Counted from the stretch's first letter, positions 8,575 to 18,125 are shown. The stretch is DNA of 64,000 nucleotides from Oceanobacillus oncorhynchi (GCF_000821065.1 NZ_CDGG01000001.1:930001-994000), one strand, 5' to 3'. Made by a program: numbers and translations. Notes: generated from the letters alone by a model not told the origin.

Positions 8575-10470
8575 TTGACTAAATTTTGTAAAGAATGTGG
8601 AAAGCCAATTGGGGACGGAGCGCAATTTTGTAAGCATTGCGGAACAAAGGTAAACAGCGAGGTGCCGAAGCATAAAGCCATAGCGCCAGAAACGGAAAAA
8701 GAAGCTGCAGAGAAAAAAGCACCGGTAGAGCAAGCTGGCAAGGAAGAAAATCAGACACGAAGCGAGCAGCAGACACGGCAGGTGAATAAAGAAAAGAAGC
8801 CAATGACAAAAAAGAAAAAGATATTGACAGGAATACTTGGCGTTATTGCATTATGTGTCATTGGTTTAGGTATTTGGGGAAATATGTATTATTCCGAGGA
8901 AAACACGGCAAATCGTTTTGCAAGTGCGATGGCTGAGGGAGATACTGAAACGATTCAAAAGGTGATGACAGTGGACGGCAAGGAGCTTTCTGCTGAGGAG
9001 GCCAATGCTGTGGCTGCGATGAGGGAAGAGGAGGAATTCGCTTTTATCAGTGACGGGGATTCCGAAGTGCTATTTGAAGAACTTCCTGTTTTTGATATGG
9101 AAGAATCCAATGAAAAAGCATTCTTGTTTTTCACGCAATATGATGTAGCAGCCGAGCCGCAGTATGTTACTGTCTATTCTAATGTAGAAGGGGTGACAAC
9201 AACATTTAATGGCGGCGGGTTTGAAGAGGCTGATGCGTCTTCGGATTATATTGAATATGGTCCATTAGCTCCCGGGATTTATGAAGCGGCAAGCAGTTTT
9301 GAAACAGATTACGGAGAAGCTTCGAAGAGCCAGAACGTCCGGTTAATGGATACGTATAACAGCTATGATTCGGAATTAGAAGTAGGCGAAGTGACTTTCT
9401 ATGAAATGTTTGCTGGTGATTTGCCGTACAATTCGATGGAATTATTGATTAATGAAGAACCCCTTGAAACGAATATGGATAGCGGTTATGTATCAGCCGG
9501 GCCGCTGTTGCTGGATGGTTCAATGGAGTTGACAGGGGTTGTCAAAGCAGATTGGGGAGATCTTGAAATTGAACCGATCGCGATTACAGACAGGGAACAT
9601 GATGTGTATATTACGGATTACTTCAATGAAGAAGCTGAAGAAGAAATCAAAGAAGTCATCAAAAACTTTAGTGAAAATTATGTAGAAGCAACAGCCAAGC
9701 TGGATGCATCTGTGATTGAAAATGTTTCAGATGAATTAAGTGAAGTATTAGAGGATGAACTTTTTACGTATTATGATAATGGATTCAGCGGCAGATTAGA
9801 TGAAATCGGGATTGCTTTGGCAGATGCAGAATATTATGCAACAGATAACCCTGCCTTCCAAATTCCTGCGCAGCTGAATATGACAGGTACCTATGACCCT
9901 GATTCAGAGTACGAAGAAATAGAGCTGGAAGCTGTTTTTATTGTTCAATATCTTGCAGACAGCGGCGAATGGGATATGCATTATTTTTCGGATAATTTTG
10001 CTCCGGGGAATGTTGATTATGAATTTTTTGCAGCATCCGGTGAGGAGTATGAAGGTGTTGTGCTGGAGGATGAAGATGATGCTGACAGCGAGGATAACCA
10101 AGACAGCAGCTCCGGCGAAGCAGAAATTGCAGATGTTGAATTAGCCGTCGACTATTATGTTTACAGTTTAGTAGATGCGATTAACACAGGTGATTATGAT
10201 CTGGTTGCTGAATACATTGCTTCTGGAAGCAGCTTAGAAACGATGCAGCGTGATTTGGTAGAGCGTTTATCGGACAGCGAAATGAGGCAGGAGGTACAGT
10301 CTGTTTCCGTGGAAGATGTGGAAGAAGTAGACTCCGAAACATGGGAAGTAACAACAAGTGAAACGATTGAATTAATATACGCCAGCGGCGAGTCAGAAAC
10401 AGAAGATTATCAGTGGACTTACACGGTGGAGCTGACAGATGACGGGTATCAGCTGACGAATTTAGAATAA
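8575..10470 (+). CDS. TcaA-like zinc-ribbon membrane protein
   Basis: A 631-residue membrane-anchored protein. An N-terminal zinc ribbon (FCKECGKPIGDGAQFCKHCG, residues 4-23) is followed by a charged Lys/Glu-rich linker, one transmembrane helix (ILTGILGVIALCVIGLGIWG, about residues 84-103) and a very acidic extracellular part of about 520 residues. The order matches TcaA/YvbJ proteins, in which the extracellular part has repeated TcaA domains and ends in an NTF2-like domain. In staphylococci TcaA affects glycopeptide susceptibility. The start is TTG, the only candidate following the AGGGAG site and directly before the zinc ribbon. Monocistronic. Confidence 0.85.
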   Translation: MTKFCKECGKPIGDGAQFCKHCGTKVNSEVPKHKAIAPETEKEAAEKKAPVEQAGKEENQTRSEQQTRQVNKEKKPMTKKKKILTGILGVIALCVIGLGIWGNMYYSEENTANRFASAMAEGDTETIQKVMTVDGKELSAEEANAVAAMREEEEFAFISDGDSEVLFEELPVFDMEESNEKAFLFFTQYDVAAEPQYVTVYSNVEGVTTTFNGGGFEEADASSDYIEYGPLAPGIYEAASSFETDYGEASKSQNVRLMDTYNSYDSELEVGEVTFYEMFAGDLPYNSMELLINEEPLETNMDSGYVSAGPLLLDGSMELTGVVKADWGDLEIEPIAITDREHDVYITDYFNEEAEEEIKEVIKNFSENYVEATAKLDASVIENVSDELSEVLEDELFTYYDNGFSGRLDEIGIALADAEYYATDNPAFQIPAQLNMTGTYDPDSEYEEIELEAVFIVQYLADSGEWDMHYFSDNFAPGNVDYEFFAASGEEYEGVVLEDEDDADSEDNQDSSSGEAEIADVELAVDYYVYSLVDAINTGDYDLVAEYIASGSSLETMQRDLVERLSDSEMRQEVQSVSVEDVEEVDSETWEVTTSETIELIYASGESETEDYQWTYTVELTDDGYQLTNLE

Positions 10471-10474
10471 CCGT

Positions 10475-10507
10475 TACAGCCAGAGGGGAACCTTTGGCTG
10501 TATTTTT
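10475..10507 (+). terminator. Terminator of the TcaA-like gene
   Basis: Stem TACAGCCAGAGG pairing with CCTTTGGCTGTA, then TTTTT. Confidence 0.85.
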
Positions 10508-10587
10508 CTGATAAAACACTTGACCAGATGTGTCCTTTTCCGATAATCTATAGTTTACGAATATAAATAAAGTGAGGAAATTAGACA

Positions 10588-11487
10588 GTGAATATGTATA
10601 CAGATAAACGGACAGATTTTTATAAAGACCGTTACGAAAATAGAGCAAGATTAATGATTAAATGTCCAGATCAGCCGGGAATTGTGTCTGCAATCTCTAC
10701 ATTTTTATGGAACCAGCAGGCAAATATCGTCACATCTAATCAATATACCCAAGATCCAAAAGGCGGCGAATTCTTTATGCGCCTTGATTTTGAATACCAG
10801 ACCGGGACAGACGTGGAAAAACTGAAGCAGGAATTTCAGGAGATTGCCGATCGTTTTCAAATGGACTGGCGCCTGAGCCTGGTTCACGAGTTGAAAAATA
10901 TCGCGATTTTTGTTTCGAAAGAGCCGCATTGTTTACTAGAGCTGTTATGGGAATGGCAAAGTGGCGATTTAATGGCAAATATTCCAGTGGTTATCAGCAA
11001 TCATGAAAATTCCCGTAAAATGGTAGAAGCATTAGGGATTGATTTTTACCATCTGCCCGTTACGAAAGAAACCAAACCGGAGATAGAAGCGAAGCAAAAG
11101 GAAATCTTAGAGGACTACGATATTGATTTGATTGTATTGGCGCGCTACATGCAAATTCTTTCCCCGACATTTGTGGAAGTATTTAAAGATCGAATCATTA
11201 ATATCCATCACTCTTTCCTGCCGGCATTTATCGGAGCCAAACCGTATGAACGTGCCTTTGAACGGGGAGTGAAAATGATTGGTGCAACTTCGCATTATGT
11301 AACCAACGATTTAGATGAAGGACCAATTATTGAACAAGGAACAGAGCCAGTCAGCCATGAGCATAATGTGGAGGACTTAAAAAAGATTGGACAATCCATT
11401 GAGCGCAGGGTATTGGCGCAGGCTGTTAAATGGCATTTAGAAGATCGAATTATTGTGCACGGAAATAAAACCATTGTATTTGAATAA
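10588..11487 (+). CDS. purU: Formyltetrahydrofolate deformylase
   Basis: A 299-residue enzyme hydrolysing 10-formyl-THF to THF and formate, which balances the one-carbon pool. An N-terminal ACT domain (RLMIKCPDQPGIVSAISTFL, residues 15-90) precedes the formyl-transferase domain with the active-site region NIHHSFLPAFIGAKPYERA and a downstream Asp in NDLDEGPIIEQ. The GTG at 10588 fits GTGAGGA about 10 nt upstream; ATG 10594 is the alternative and changes only two residues. Single gene with its own terminator. Confidence 0.95.
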   Translation: MNMYTDKRTDFYKDRYENRARLMIKCPDQPGIVSAISTFLWNQQANIVTSNQYTQDPKGGEFFMRLDFEYQTGTDVEKLKQEFQEIADRFQMDWRLSLVHELKNIAIFVSKEPHCLLELLWEWQSGDLMANIPVVISNHENSRKMVEALGIDFYHLPVTKETKPEIEAKQKEILEDYDIDLIVLARYMQILSPTFVEVFKDRIINIHHSFLPAFIGAKPYERAFERGVKMIGATSHYVTNDLDEGPIIEQGTEPVSHEHNVEDLKKIGQSIERRVLAQAVKWHLEDRIIVHGNKTIVFE

Positions 11488-11490
11488 AGA

Positions 11491-11534
11491 GAAAAGGGAA
11501 TGCTGCAGATTGTTTTTGCGGCGCTCCCTTTTTT
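11491..11534 (+). terminator. Terminator of purU
   Basis: Nested stem (AAAGGGA with TCCCTTT and an inner GC-rich pairing) ending in a T-run. Confidence 0.75.
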
Positions 11535-11559
11535 ATTATACTCCCTTTTTCGAATAGGT

Positions 11560-11850
11560 GATGGTGCATAGCTCCGCTCCGGCCAACCACTCCGCTTTCC
11601 GACGTACAAATATTTTCGATGGGACGAGTAATCGCAGTCCCAGGACGTACTAGTGCAGACGTTGCAACAACTCTTTTCGATGGGGTGAGTAATCGCAACC
11701 CCAGGACGTTGCGGTCTTAGTCTGCCATGGGGACGGCTTCAGCTAACTTGAAAAGAAAACCGCTTTTCAAGTGGATCTTCAGCTCGCCCTGTTCCCATAG
11801 GAGTCTACGTGGTCGGCCTGCGCTCTGATAGGATTCTGCAACGAATGAAA
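11560..11850. repeat. Composite intergenic repeat with two TGCGATTACTC hairpins
   Basis: Non-coding, higher in GC than its surroundings. On the minus strand it holds two hairpins of the TGCGATTACTC-loop family, at 11620-11642 (arms TGGGAC/GTCCCA) and 11681-11703 (arms TGGGGT/ACCCCA), each flanked by TTTTCGAT and CAGGACGT. The rest, including CCCATAGGAGTCTACGTGG near 11795, resembles the arms of the 12.4, 23.4 and 40.6 kb repeats. It accounts for nearly all of the 470-base gap between purU and the next gene. Confidence 0.75.
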
Positions 11851-11960
11851 GGAATAACATTTTGATGAGTTGGACGAAATAGCAGCTTTCGCCTGAACAA
11901 CCAATCCAGGCAGCATGGAAATGAAGTTACTTTTTAATGTGTGAAAGTTGAGTTTATTAG

Positions 11961-12194
11961 TCAATGATTTTTCTGATTTTTTATTTTTGAAAGCGAAATG
12001 ATATTAAATATTAATCTGATACCAAAACCTAACAGGATGATGAAAAATGAGATAAACAAGAGAGAAGACGAGCTTGTATCAGCAGCTTGATTACGTATGA
12101 AAAGAAGGTAAACCAATCCCGCTAATGCTGTGATTGTCAGGATCGTATTGATGCATAAAGAAATAATTAAAAATCTTCTGTTTTTATTATTCAC
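11961..12194 (-). CDS. Small two-helix membrane protein
   Basis: A 77-residue protein with two predicted transmembrane helices, FLIISLCINTILTITALAGLVYLLF and LLFISFFIILLGFGIRLIFNII (given by ends about 8-32 and 45-66), and positively charged ends. I do not recognise the family. The start is GTG at 12194 behind a G-run (CGAGGGGGGGG) that acts as ribosome site. It lies between two intergenic repeats, with no partner gene. Confidence 0.6.
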   Translation of the reverse strand: MNNKNRRFLIISLCINTILTITALAGLVYLLFIRNQAADTSSSSLLFISFFIILLGFGIRLIFNIISLSKIKNQKNH

Positions 12195-12331
12195 AATCCC
12201 CCCCCCTCGTATTTCGGATGGTTTCTAAATATGGAAACGTCCAATCAAATGAAGCATTCCATAGATTGAATCTTCATTAATCCGGGATTTCTTGTATCCA
12301 ACATATGCCCTAATCACAAAAAAATAATAGC

Positions 12332-12656
12332 TATATAAATTGAAATTAATAGCTACCGCTACAGAAAAACACTACGCTTTCCGTGGGCTTGAGCTCAGCC
12401 TCCTCGAAAAAAAGAAGTTCGCTTATTTTTCTGCGGGGTCTTCCCTCCGCGCTTTCCCACGACGGACAGGACGTCCTAGTGTCGGTCGTTGGTCACAGGA
12501 CGTGACCGTTCTTAGCCGACCAGGAGTCTCCGTGTTTTTCTTCCGGGACTGCGATTACTCGCCCCATCAAAAACCGTCGCTAGTTACTGTTTTCAATCAT
12601 TATTTCGTCATTTTTATAAGAAAAATAAAGTGTAATTTCTTACTTCAATTTATATA
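12332..12656. repeat. Intergenic repeat A with 13-bp terminal inverted repeats
   Basis: The core at 12355-12580 is nearly identical to 40560-40755. It runs from an arm with AACACTACGCTTTCCGTGGG, through GCTCAGCCTCCTCG and CTGCGGGGTCTTC, a block of nested palindromes (GGACGTCC; GGTCAC...GTGACC), to the pairing arm AGGAGTCTCCGTGTTTTT. One TGCGATTACTC hairpin is at 12544-12566. Perfect 13-base inverted repeats (12332-12344 and 12644-12656) enclose the core. Open frames across it are repeat artefacts. Confidence 0.8.
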
Positions 12657-12755
12657 TTATCCATTTTCCCGGGAGACGAAAGCTATAAACACGAGGTAAC
12701 TTTGCTTAAGCAAAATCGCTTCTGAAGTTATGTTGATTTCTGCTTATATCCATAG

Positions 12756-12788
12756 AAAAACCATAGCCGGCAAAAGCAGCTATGGTTT
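12756..12788 (-). terminator. Terminator of the AGCS symporter gene
   Basis: Stem AAACCATAGC pairing with GCTATGGTTT and flanking T-run on the minus strand. Confidence 0.8.
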
Positions 12789-12806
12789 CTTTTTCTTTGG
12801 AAATGA

Positions 12807-14222
12807 TTATTGTTTCTCGGTTTCCCGTTCCCAGCACTCGATGCCGGTCTGATCGTCCAGAGTATCTTTATAGAAGACAGGGTCTTTTCCTTCTTTCCGC
12901 TGCCTCATATAATCCTTTAATAAAATATTGGCTTTCTTAAATAAGACAGAAATAGCATAAAGGTTAATCAGTGCAAGCAAGGCCATGGTGACATCAGCTA
13001 AAGACCAGACTAAGCCGAAGGAAGCCAATGTACCGAATACAACCATTACAAGCGCTGCTATGCGATAAATAAACAGGATGGTCTTAGAGTCTTTAATATA
13101 AGCCAGGTTGTTCTCGCCATAATAATAATTTCCAAGAATCGAGCTGAAGGCAAATAGAAAAATAGCGATGGCGATAAACACGCCTGCCCAATCTCCCAGC
13201 ATTTGGGTGAAGGCTGTCTGTGTCAGCGCAATCCCGTCTTCTTCACTGCCTGCAAATCCGCCGGCGGATAAAATAATCAATCCGGTAGCCGAACAAACTA
13301 AGATGGTATCAAAGAAAACACCTAAGGCCTGAACGAGCCCCTGCTTGACCGGGTGGCTTACTTCTGCAGTTGCTGCTGCATTGGGGGCAGCACCCATTCC
13401 TGCTTCGTTAGAAAATAGTCCGCGTTTGATTCCCAGCATAATGGCTGCGCCAAAGCCGCCGCCAGCAACCTCGCGGATTCCAAATGCATTTTCAAAAATA
13501 AGTACAAACATATCTGGAATAACGGTAATATTCATAGCTAAGACAACAAGCGCTAAGCCGATATAAATAATTGCCATAAAAGGAACAATAATTTGAGAAA
13601 CATTCGCAATACTTTTCAAACCGCCAAAGATAACGATGGCTACAAAAATAGTCAAAACAGCCGCAATCCAGACAGGGTTTATATCAAACTGTGAACTGAT
13701 CGCAATGCTGATGGTATTGGATTGAACGGAGTTAAAGACCAATCCGTACGTAAAAGTAATCATGATGGCAAATACAATACCAAGCCAGCGTTTTTTCATT
13801 CCCTTTTCAATATAATAAGCGGGACCGCCGCGATACTGATTGCTATCTTTCTCTTTATAGAGCTGTGCTAGAGTACTTTCAACAAATCCGGAGGCGGCGC
13901 CAAGTAGCGCAATCAGCCACATCCAGAATAATGCGCCCGGTCCGCCAAGCGCAACTGCTGATGCAACGCCGGCCATATTTCCTGTACCGACGCGGGAAGC
14001 GGCACTGATTGCAAATGCCTGGAAGGAGCTGGTCCCTTTCTTGCCAGATGCATCATAGGATTGTTTATCTGCTACAGCACGGAACATTTCCGGAAGCAGG
14101 CGAAACTGGACGAATCCGGTCCGAATTGTAAAATAAAGACCTAAACCTATTAAGACAATAATTAAAATATACGACCAAAGAAAATCATTGATATGGCCGA
14201 TAATCGATTCCAAAATACCCAT
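12807..14222 (-). CDS. AGCS family sodium:alanine/glycine symporter
   Basis: A 471-residue multi-pass transporter that imports alanine or glycine with sodium or protons. Family landmarks include the N-terminal LGLYFTIRTGFVQFRLLPEM, the signature GTGNMAGVASAVALGGPGALFWMW, and GIKRGLFSNEAGMGAAPNAA in the middle. The ATG at 14222 follows AAAAGGAGG at normal spacing and gives the usual family N-terminus (MGILESIIGHIND); an in-frame extension of 39 residues upstream has no ribosome site and is not used. Monocistronic. Confidence 0.93.
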   Translation of the reverse strand: MGILESIIGHINDFLWSYILIIVLIGLGLYFTIRTGFVQFRLLPEMFRAVADKQSYDASGKKGTSSFQAFAISAASRVGTGNMAGVASAVALGGPGALFWMWLIALLGAASGFVESTLAQLYKEKDSNQYRGGPAYYIEKGMKKRWLGIVFAIMITFTYGLVFNSVQSNTISIAISSQFDINPVWIAAVLTIFVAIVIFGGLKSIANVSQIIVPFMAIIYIGLALVVLAMNITVIPDMFVLIFENAFGIREVAGGGFGAAIMLGIKRGLFSNEAGMGAAPNAAATAEVSHPVKQGLVQALGVFFDTILVCSATGLIILSAGGFAGSEEDGIALTQTAFTQMLGDWAGVFIAIAIFLFAFSSILGNYYYGENNLAYIKDSKTILFIYRIAALVMVVFGTLASFGLVWSLADVTMALLALINLYAISVLFKKANILLKDYMRQRKEGKDPVFYKDTLDDQTGIECWERETEKQ

Positions 14223-14606
14223 AAAATCCTCCTTTTTATTAAAATAAATATATTCCTTTGCTGCTTTAAAATACCAGTAAATCCAAGAAGCGATGAATAA
14301 AATAAAAACGAAGCTTAAACCAGACCTGATGAATAGCACTTGCTGTTAAAAGCAATCATTTACTGGATTACAGATGAAACGATACTCTGCTGATAAATTG
14401 GGTGTAATGATAAATATCCTGTGTCATTGCCGAGCAAACCAAATTAGCAGGCAGCATCCCATTACGGTCAGAAACCATAAAAATCCTTTATTGGAAGGCT
14501 GCGTCATTTTGCAGAGAATAATTTATTATAGCATAAAGTGGAACTTTATTCAGCGGGCGTTTTACAATCCCTATGCCATCCTGCAGCAAGTCAGCTTGAG
14601 ATAAAC
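14223..14606. other. Intergenic region between symporter and pdxR
   Basis: About 380 bases that should hold the symporter promoter on the minus strand. No repeat, riboswitch or convincing gene was seen. A 27-codon leftward frame at 14424-14507 encodes a hydrophobic peptide but has no ribosome site. Confidence 0.4.
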
Positions 14607-16004
14607 TCACTTCTGACAAATATCGATAATCGATTGTACTGCTTCTTTGAGCTTTTCCTCTGCGATACCTGCGAAGCCGATCACAAATTGCGGATAAGGG
14701 AAAACGGCATTTTTTGAAGCGTAATAGGAAATCGGATAGATTTTGATACCTTTCTGCTCCGCTCTTCGAAGTATCTCTTCTTCTGTCAGACCATTTCGCA
14801 CCTCACAGACGACATGGAGTCCTGATTGTTCTCCAAGAAGCTGTATAGATGGTTTATACGGTTCAAATAATTGATGGACCAGTTCAAATTTCTTTCTATA
14901 TATTTTCCGCATTCGATTCAAATGCTTTTCAAAATAACCCTCCTGAATAAAATGCGCCAGCACATGCTGATCCATTCGCGAAACGGTAGAATGGTGAAAA
15001 GTAAGCCTGTTCCGATACTGCTCCAGTAATGCTTTTGGTAGAATCATATAGCTAATCCGCAGGGAAGGAATCAATGATTTGGAAAACGAACCAAGGTAGA
15101 TAACCCGATCATTGAAATCCATTTTTTTCATAGGAGGTATCGTTTTCCCTGTATAACGAAACTCACTGTCATAATCATCTTCTATAATATACCGGTCCGC
15201 TGTTTCATTTGCCCACTGTAACAGCTGATTGCGCCGGTTGATGGAGGTCACTGTTCCATATGGAAAATGGTTGGACGGAGTGACATAGATGTAATCAGGC
15301 TCTAAGAGACGGACGGCTTCAATGGACACGCCTTCTTCATTCATATCTAAGGCTCGTCCTAAAAAGCCGAAATGGGTAATCAATTTCATCATCAACTGAT
15401 AACCTGGGTCCTCCACGCCGAATATAGTCGTTCCGGGAAGCAGGGAAAGCAGCTGCTGCATTAAAACTTCAATACCTGCTCCGACGACAATTGTGTCCGG
15501 ATCACAGTCGATTCCCCGTGCGTGATATACATAGTGGGCAATAGCTTCGCGCAGCTCTTTATCGCCTTGGGCATCACCAAGCAGCAGTAAATCATGATGG
15601 GATTCATCAATGACGTGCCGGTTTAGCTTTCTCCATGCCGAAAAGGGAAATGCCTCCGTATCAATTTTATTGGGAGAAAAATCAAATAAAACGGATGGTT
15701 CTTTCTCCGCATCAGCAATCTCCTTTTTACCTGAATGCTCTACAAATTCTAAATCGCCATGTGCCAGTACATAGAATCCCTTTCTGGGCTGTGATGCGAT
15801 ATAACCTTCCGCAACAAGCTGTTCAAAAGCAGTTTCCACTGTATTCTGGCTTACTTCCAAATGATTAGCGAGCTTTCGTTTAGAAGGCAGTTTTTGACCA
15901 TAGGGAAGCCGCTCCTGTACAATTTCCTGTTTAATAAACTCGTAAAGCTGTTCGTATAAAGGGGTATTGTTTGTTTTTTCTAAATGAACAGATAATAAAT
16001 CCAT
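14607..16004 (-). CDS. pdxR: MocR/GntR-type PLP-dependent regulator PdxR
   Basis: A 465-residue regulator with an N-terminal GntR winged helix (residues 1-75, including [15 protein letters not shown] and [23 protein letters not shown]) fused to a class I aminotransferase-like domain. The PLP lysine is in [19 protein letters not shown]. In other Firmicutes and actinobacteria such proteins sense pyridoxal phosphate and control a divergent pdxST, exactly the arrangement here, so PdxR is a strong inference. ATG 16004 follows AAAGGAGAG; a 19-residue upstream extension is rejected. Confidence 0.88.
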   Translation of the reverse strand: MDLLSVHLEKTNNTPLYEQLYEFIKQEIVQERLPYGQKLPSKRKLANHLEVSQNTVETAFEQLVAEGYIASQPRKGFYVLAHGDLEFVEHSGKKEIADAEKEPSVLFDFSPNKIDTEAFPFSAWRKLNRHVIDESHHDLLLLGDAQGDKELREAIAHYVYHARGIDCDPDTIVVGAGIEVLMQQLLSLLPGTTIFGVEDPGYQLMMKLITHFGFLGRALDMNEEGVSIEAVRLLEPDYIYVTPSNHFPYGTVTSINRRNQLLQWANETADRYIIEDDYDSEFRYTGKTIPPMKKMDFNDRVIYLGSFSKSLIPSLRISYMILPKALLEQYRNRLTFHHSTVSRMDQHVLAHFIQEGYFEKHLNRMRKIYRKKFELVHQLFEPYKPSIQLLGEQSGLHVVCEVRNGLTEEEILRRAEQKGIKIYPISYYASKNAVFPYPQFVIGFAGIAEEKLKEAVQSIIDICQK

Positions 16005-16120
16005 TTTCTCTCTCCTTTGAAAAACTGACCTCATTAAATGATGCAAAATTGGCACTTTCATTCATATCATATTATTTTTATAATAATAAAAAATCAATCA
16101 AAAATCTAGGAGGAAATAAA
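16005..16120. promoter_or_regulatory. Divergent pdxR-pdxS control region
   Basis: A 116-base gap holding both promoters. A palindrome TCATTAAATGA lies at 16031-16041, and TTGGCA at 16050 with AT-rich sequence beyond could serve pdxS. PdxR probably binds here, but its site is not established by the sequence alone. Confidence 0.5.
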
Positions 16121-17011
16121 ATGGCAGATAGAGTAACAGGTACAGAGCGTGTAAAAAGAGGAATGGCGCAAATGCAAAAAGGCGGCGTCATTATGGATGT
16201 TGTTAATAAAGAACAGGCAAAAATAGCGGAAGAAGCGGGCGCTGTTGCTGTCATGGCCTTGGAGAAAGTCCCGTCTGATATTCGTGCTGCAGGCGGGGTA
16301 GCGAGAATGGCAGATGTCAGTATTGTAGAAGAAGTGATGGAAGCCGTATCCATTCCAGTTATGGCAAAGGTGCGTATCGGTCATATTGTCGAAGCACGTG
16401 TTTTAGAATCCCTAGGTGTGGATTATATTGATGAGAGTGAAGTACTGACACCAGCGGATGATTTATTCCATTTGGATAAAAAGCCGTTCACTGTCCCATT
16501 TGTATGCGGATGCCGTGATTTAGGAGAAGCAGCCCGCCGGATTGGAGAAGGCGCGTCGATGCTTCGGACAAAAGGAGAGCCTGGAACGGGAAATATCGTG
16601 GAAGCAGTACGCCATTTACGCGAAGTGCAATCACAGGTAAGAAGAATTGTACATATGAACGAGGATGAGCTGATGACAGAAGCTAAAAATCTTGGAGCAC
16701 CATTTGAAGTGCTGCTGCAGGTGAAGGAAACAGGCAGGCTGCCAGTGGTAAACTTTGCTGCAGGCGGGGTGGCAACTCCGGCAGATGCTGCATTGATGAT
16801 GGAGCTTGGAGCAGACGGGGTCTTTGTCGGATCTGGTATCTTTAAATCAAAAAATCCGGAAAAATTTGCACGTTCTATTGTTGAAGCAACAACGTATTAT
16901 CAAGACTACCAAAAAATTGGCGAGCTTTCTAAAGACTTGGGAGAAGCAATGAAGGGTATCGATATGAAAACGTTAAGAGCAGAGGATAGAATGCAGGATC
17001 GGAGTTTCTAA
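16121..17011 (+). CDS. pdxS: Pyridoxal 5'-phosphate synthase, lyase subunit
   Basis: A 296-residue (beta/alpha)8 enzyme that builds PLP from ribose 5-phosphate, glyceraldehyde 3-phosphate and ammonia delivered by PdxT. Characteristic segments are [22 protein letters not shown] near the N-terminus (given as start about residue 11), the catalytic lysine in [12 protein letters not shown] (about 80) and [14 protein letters not shown] with the second lysine region after it. ATG 16121 follows AGGAGG; upstream in-frame codons overlap the pdxR leader and are not coding. It forms an operon with pdxT, 22 bp downstream. Confidence 0.98.
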   Translation: MADRVTGTERVKRGMAQMQKGGVIMDVVNKEQAKIAEEAGAVAVMALEKVPSDIRAAGGVARMADVSIVEEVMEAVSIPVMAKVRIGHIVEARVLESLGVDYIDESEVLTPADDLFHLDKKPFTVPFVCGCRDLGEAARRIGEGASMLRTKGEPGTGNIVEAVRHLREVQSQVRRIVHMNEDELMTEAKNLGAPFEVLLQVKETGRLPVVNFAAGGVATPADAALMMELGADGVFVGSGIFKSKNPEKFARSIVEATTYYQDYQKIGELSKDLGEAMKGIDMKTLRAEDRMQDRSF

Positions 17012-17033
17012 GTCGCTGAAAGGAGCGGATACG

Positions 17034-17636
17034 ATGAGTGAACAAAAATATCGAATCGGAATTCTTGGCATGCAGGGAGCGACAGAAGAGCATGCGAGTC
17101 ATTTGCAACAAGCAGGACATGAGCCGATTCTGATTAAAAATAGGGAGCTGCTTGAAACGGTGGATGCTTTAATTATTCCGGGAGGGGAAAGCACAGCAAT
17201 TTGGCGCTTGATGAAGAAAAATAATCTTGTGGATGCTGTAAAACAATTTGCCCAATCCAAGAAGCCGATTTTTGGAACCTGTGCCGGTCTCGTTTTGCTT
17301 GGCAAGGGTCAGGTGGATGCAGAGCAGAGTGTGCATTTAGGTCTGATGGATGTACAAGTTAAACGGAATGGTTTTGGAAGACAGCGGGACAGTTTTGAAG
17401 CAAATCTGGATGTGAACGGAATGAAGGAGCCGTATCCAGCCGTGTTTATACGTGCCCCATATATTGAATCGGCAGGAGAGCGTGTGGAAGTTTTAGCTGC
17501 CTATGATGATAAAATTGTGGCTGCAAAAGAAGAAAATTTAATTGTAGCGGCTTTTCATCCGGAGCTGACTGATGATAATCGCTTTCTGGAATTATTTCTT
17601 TCGCTGGTGGAGGAGAAGCCGGTATTAACGGTATAG
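17034..17636 (+). CDS. pdxT: Pyridoxal 5'-phosphate synthase, glutaminase subunit
   Basis: A 200-residue class I glutamine amidotransferase that feeds ammonia to PdxS. The nucleophile cysteine is in GTCAGLVLLG (about 80), the glutamine-binding region is PGGESTAIWRL (about 46), and the His-Glu pair is in FHPELTDD (about 175). AAAGGAG precedes the ATG. Second gene of the pdxST operon. Confidence 0.97.
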   Translation: MSEQKYRIGILGMQGATEEHASHLQQAGHEPILIKNRELLETVDALIIPGGESTAIWRLMKKNNLVDAVKQFAQSKKPIFGTCAGLVLLGKGQVDAEQSVHLGLMDVQVKRNGFGRQRDSFEANLDVNGMKEPYPAVFIRAPYIESAGERVEVLAAYDDKIVAAKEENLIVAAFHPELTDDNRFLELFLSLVEEKPVLTV

Positions 17637-17730
17637 CAAAAAGTTTTACAATAGAATAGCAGCAAGAAACTAGCATTGACTAATCAGGTAAGTGTATACG
17701 AGTTTTGCATGTTCTTATGGTGAAACATAG

Positions 17731-17762
17731 AAAAAGAGCTGATACGTGAACCAGCTCTTTTT
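17731..17762 (+). terminator. Terminator of pdxST
   Basis: Perfect stem AAAAAGAGCTG pairing with CAGCTCTTTTT. Confidence 0.85.
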
Positions 17763-17844
17763 CGCGTTTTAAAGGGAATGATGCAGCAAGTTTTTCTTAT
17801 CCTTAATGAGGTTTCTCTTGGCTGGAAAGAAGAAAGGAGGTAAA

Positions 17845-18111
17845 CTATTTCTTTTTTTTCAGTTTACTATTCTTTTTTCGATTTAATAGAGCTTCCCGCA
17901 GGTTACTGGACACTTGTTTTTTCTTCTGATCTGTTTCCGGATCAAGCTGAATTACTGGGTTTTGCTTTCCTGCGGATTCTTCTACAATTACCGCTGATTT
18001 CACTTTACAGTCACTCGGGAGCTCTTTCTTTGGAACAAGTAATTCCCGATTCTCCGCTTCCACTAAAATAACAGCCGATTCGCCTTCAAACCGGTCGATA
18101 ATTCCTTTCAT
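17845..18111 (-). CDS. DUF3006 family protein
   Basis: An 88-residue protein. The first 65 residues (KGIIDRFEGESAVILVEA... to IQLDP) match the small beta-rich DUF3006 domain; the tail is strongly basic and ends in a lysine run. DUF3006 genes often sit beside secreted metallo-beta-lactamase-fold proteins, and here the partner is 14 bp upstream in the same direction. The molecular function is unknown. Confidence 0.75.
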   Translation of the reverse strand: MKGIIDRFEGESAVILVEAENRELLVPKKELPSDCKVKSAVIVEESAGKQNPVIQLDPETDQKKKQVSSNLREALLNRKKNSKLKKKK

Positions 18112-18125
18112 GCTATATCCCTCCT

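Noticed and set aside
12340..12699. 119-codon rightward open frame across repeat A, and similar frames in the 11.6, 23.4, 40.6 and 53 kb repeats
   Set aside because: They run through palindromic repeat DNA, lack ribosome sites, and the same sequence is open in different frames in different copies. They are artefacts of the GC-richer repeats.
14424..14507. 27-codon leftward frame encoding a hydrophobic peptide (MTQPSNKGFLWFLTVMGCC...)
   Set aside because: It looks like a membrane helix but has no ribosome site; a TATAAT lies almost at the start codon. Not enough to call a gene.
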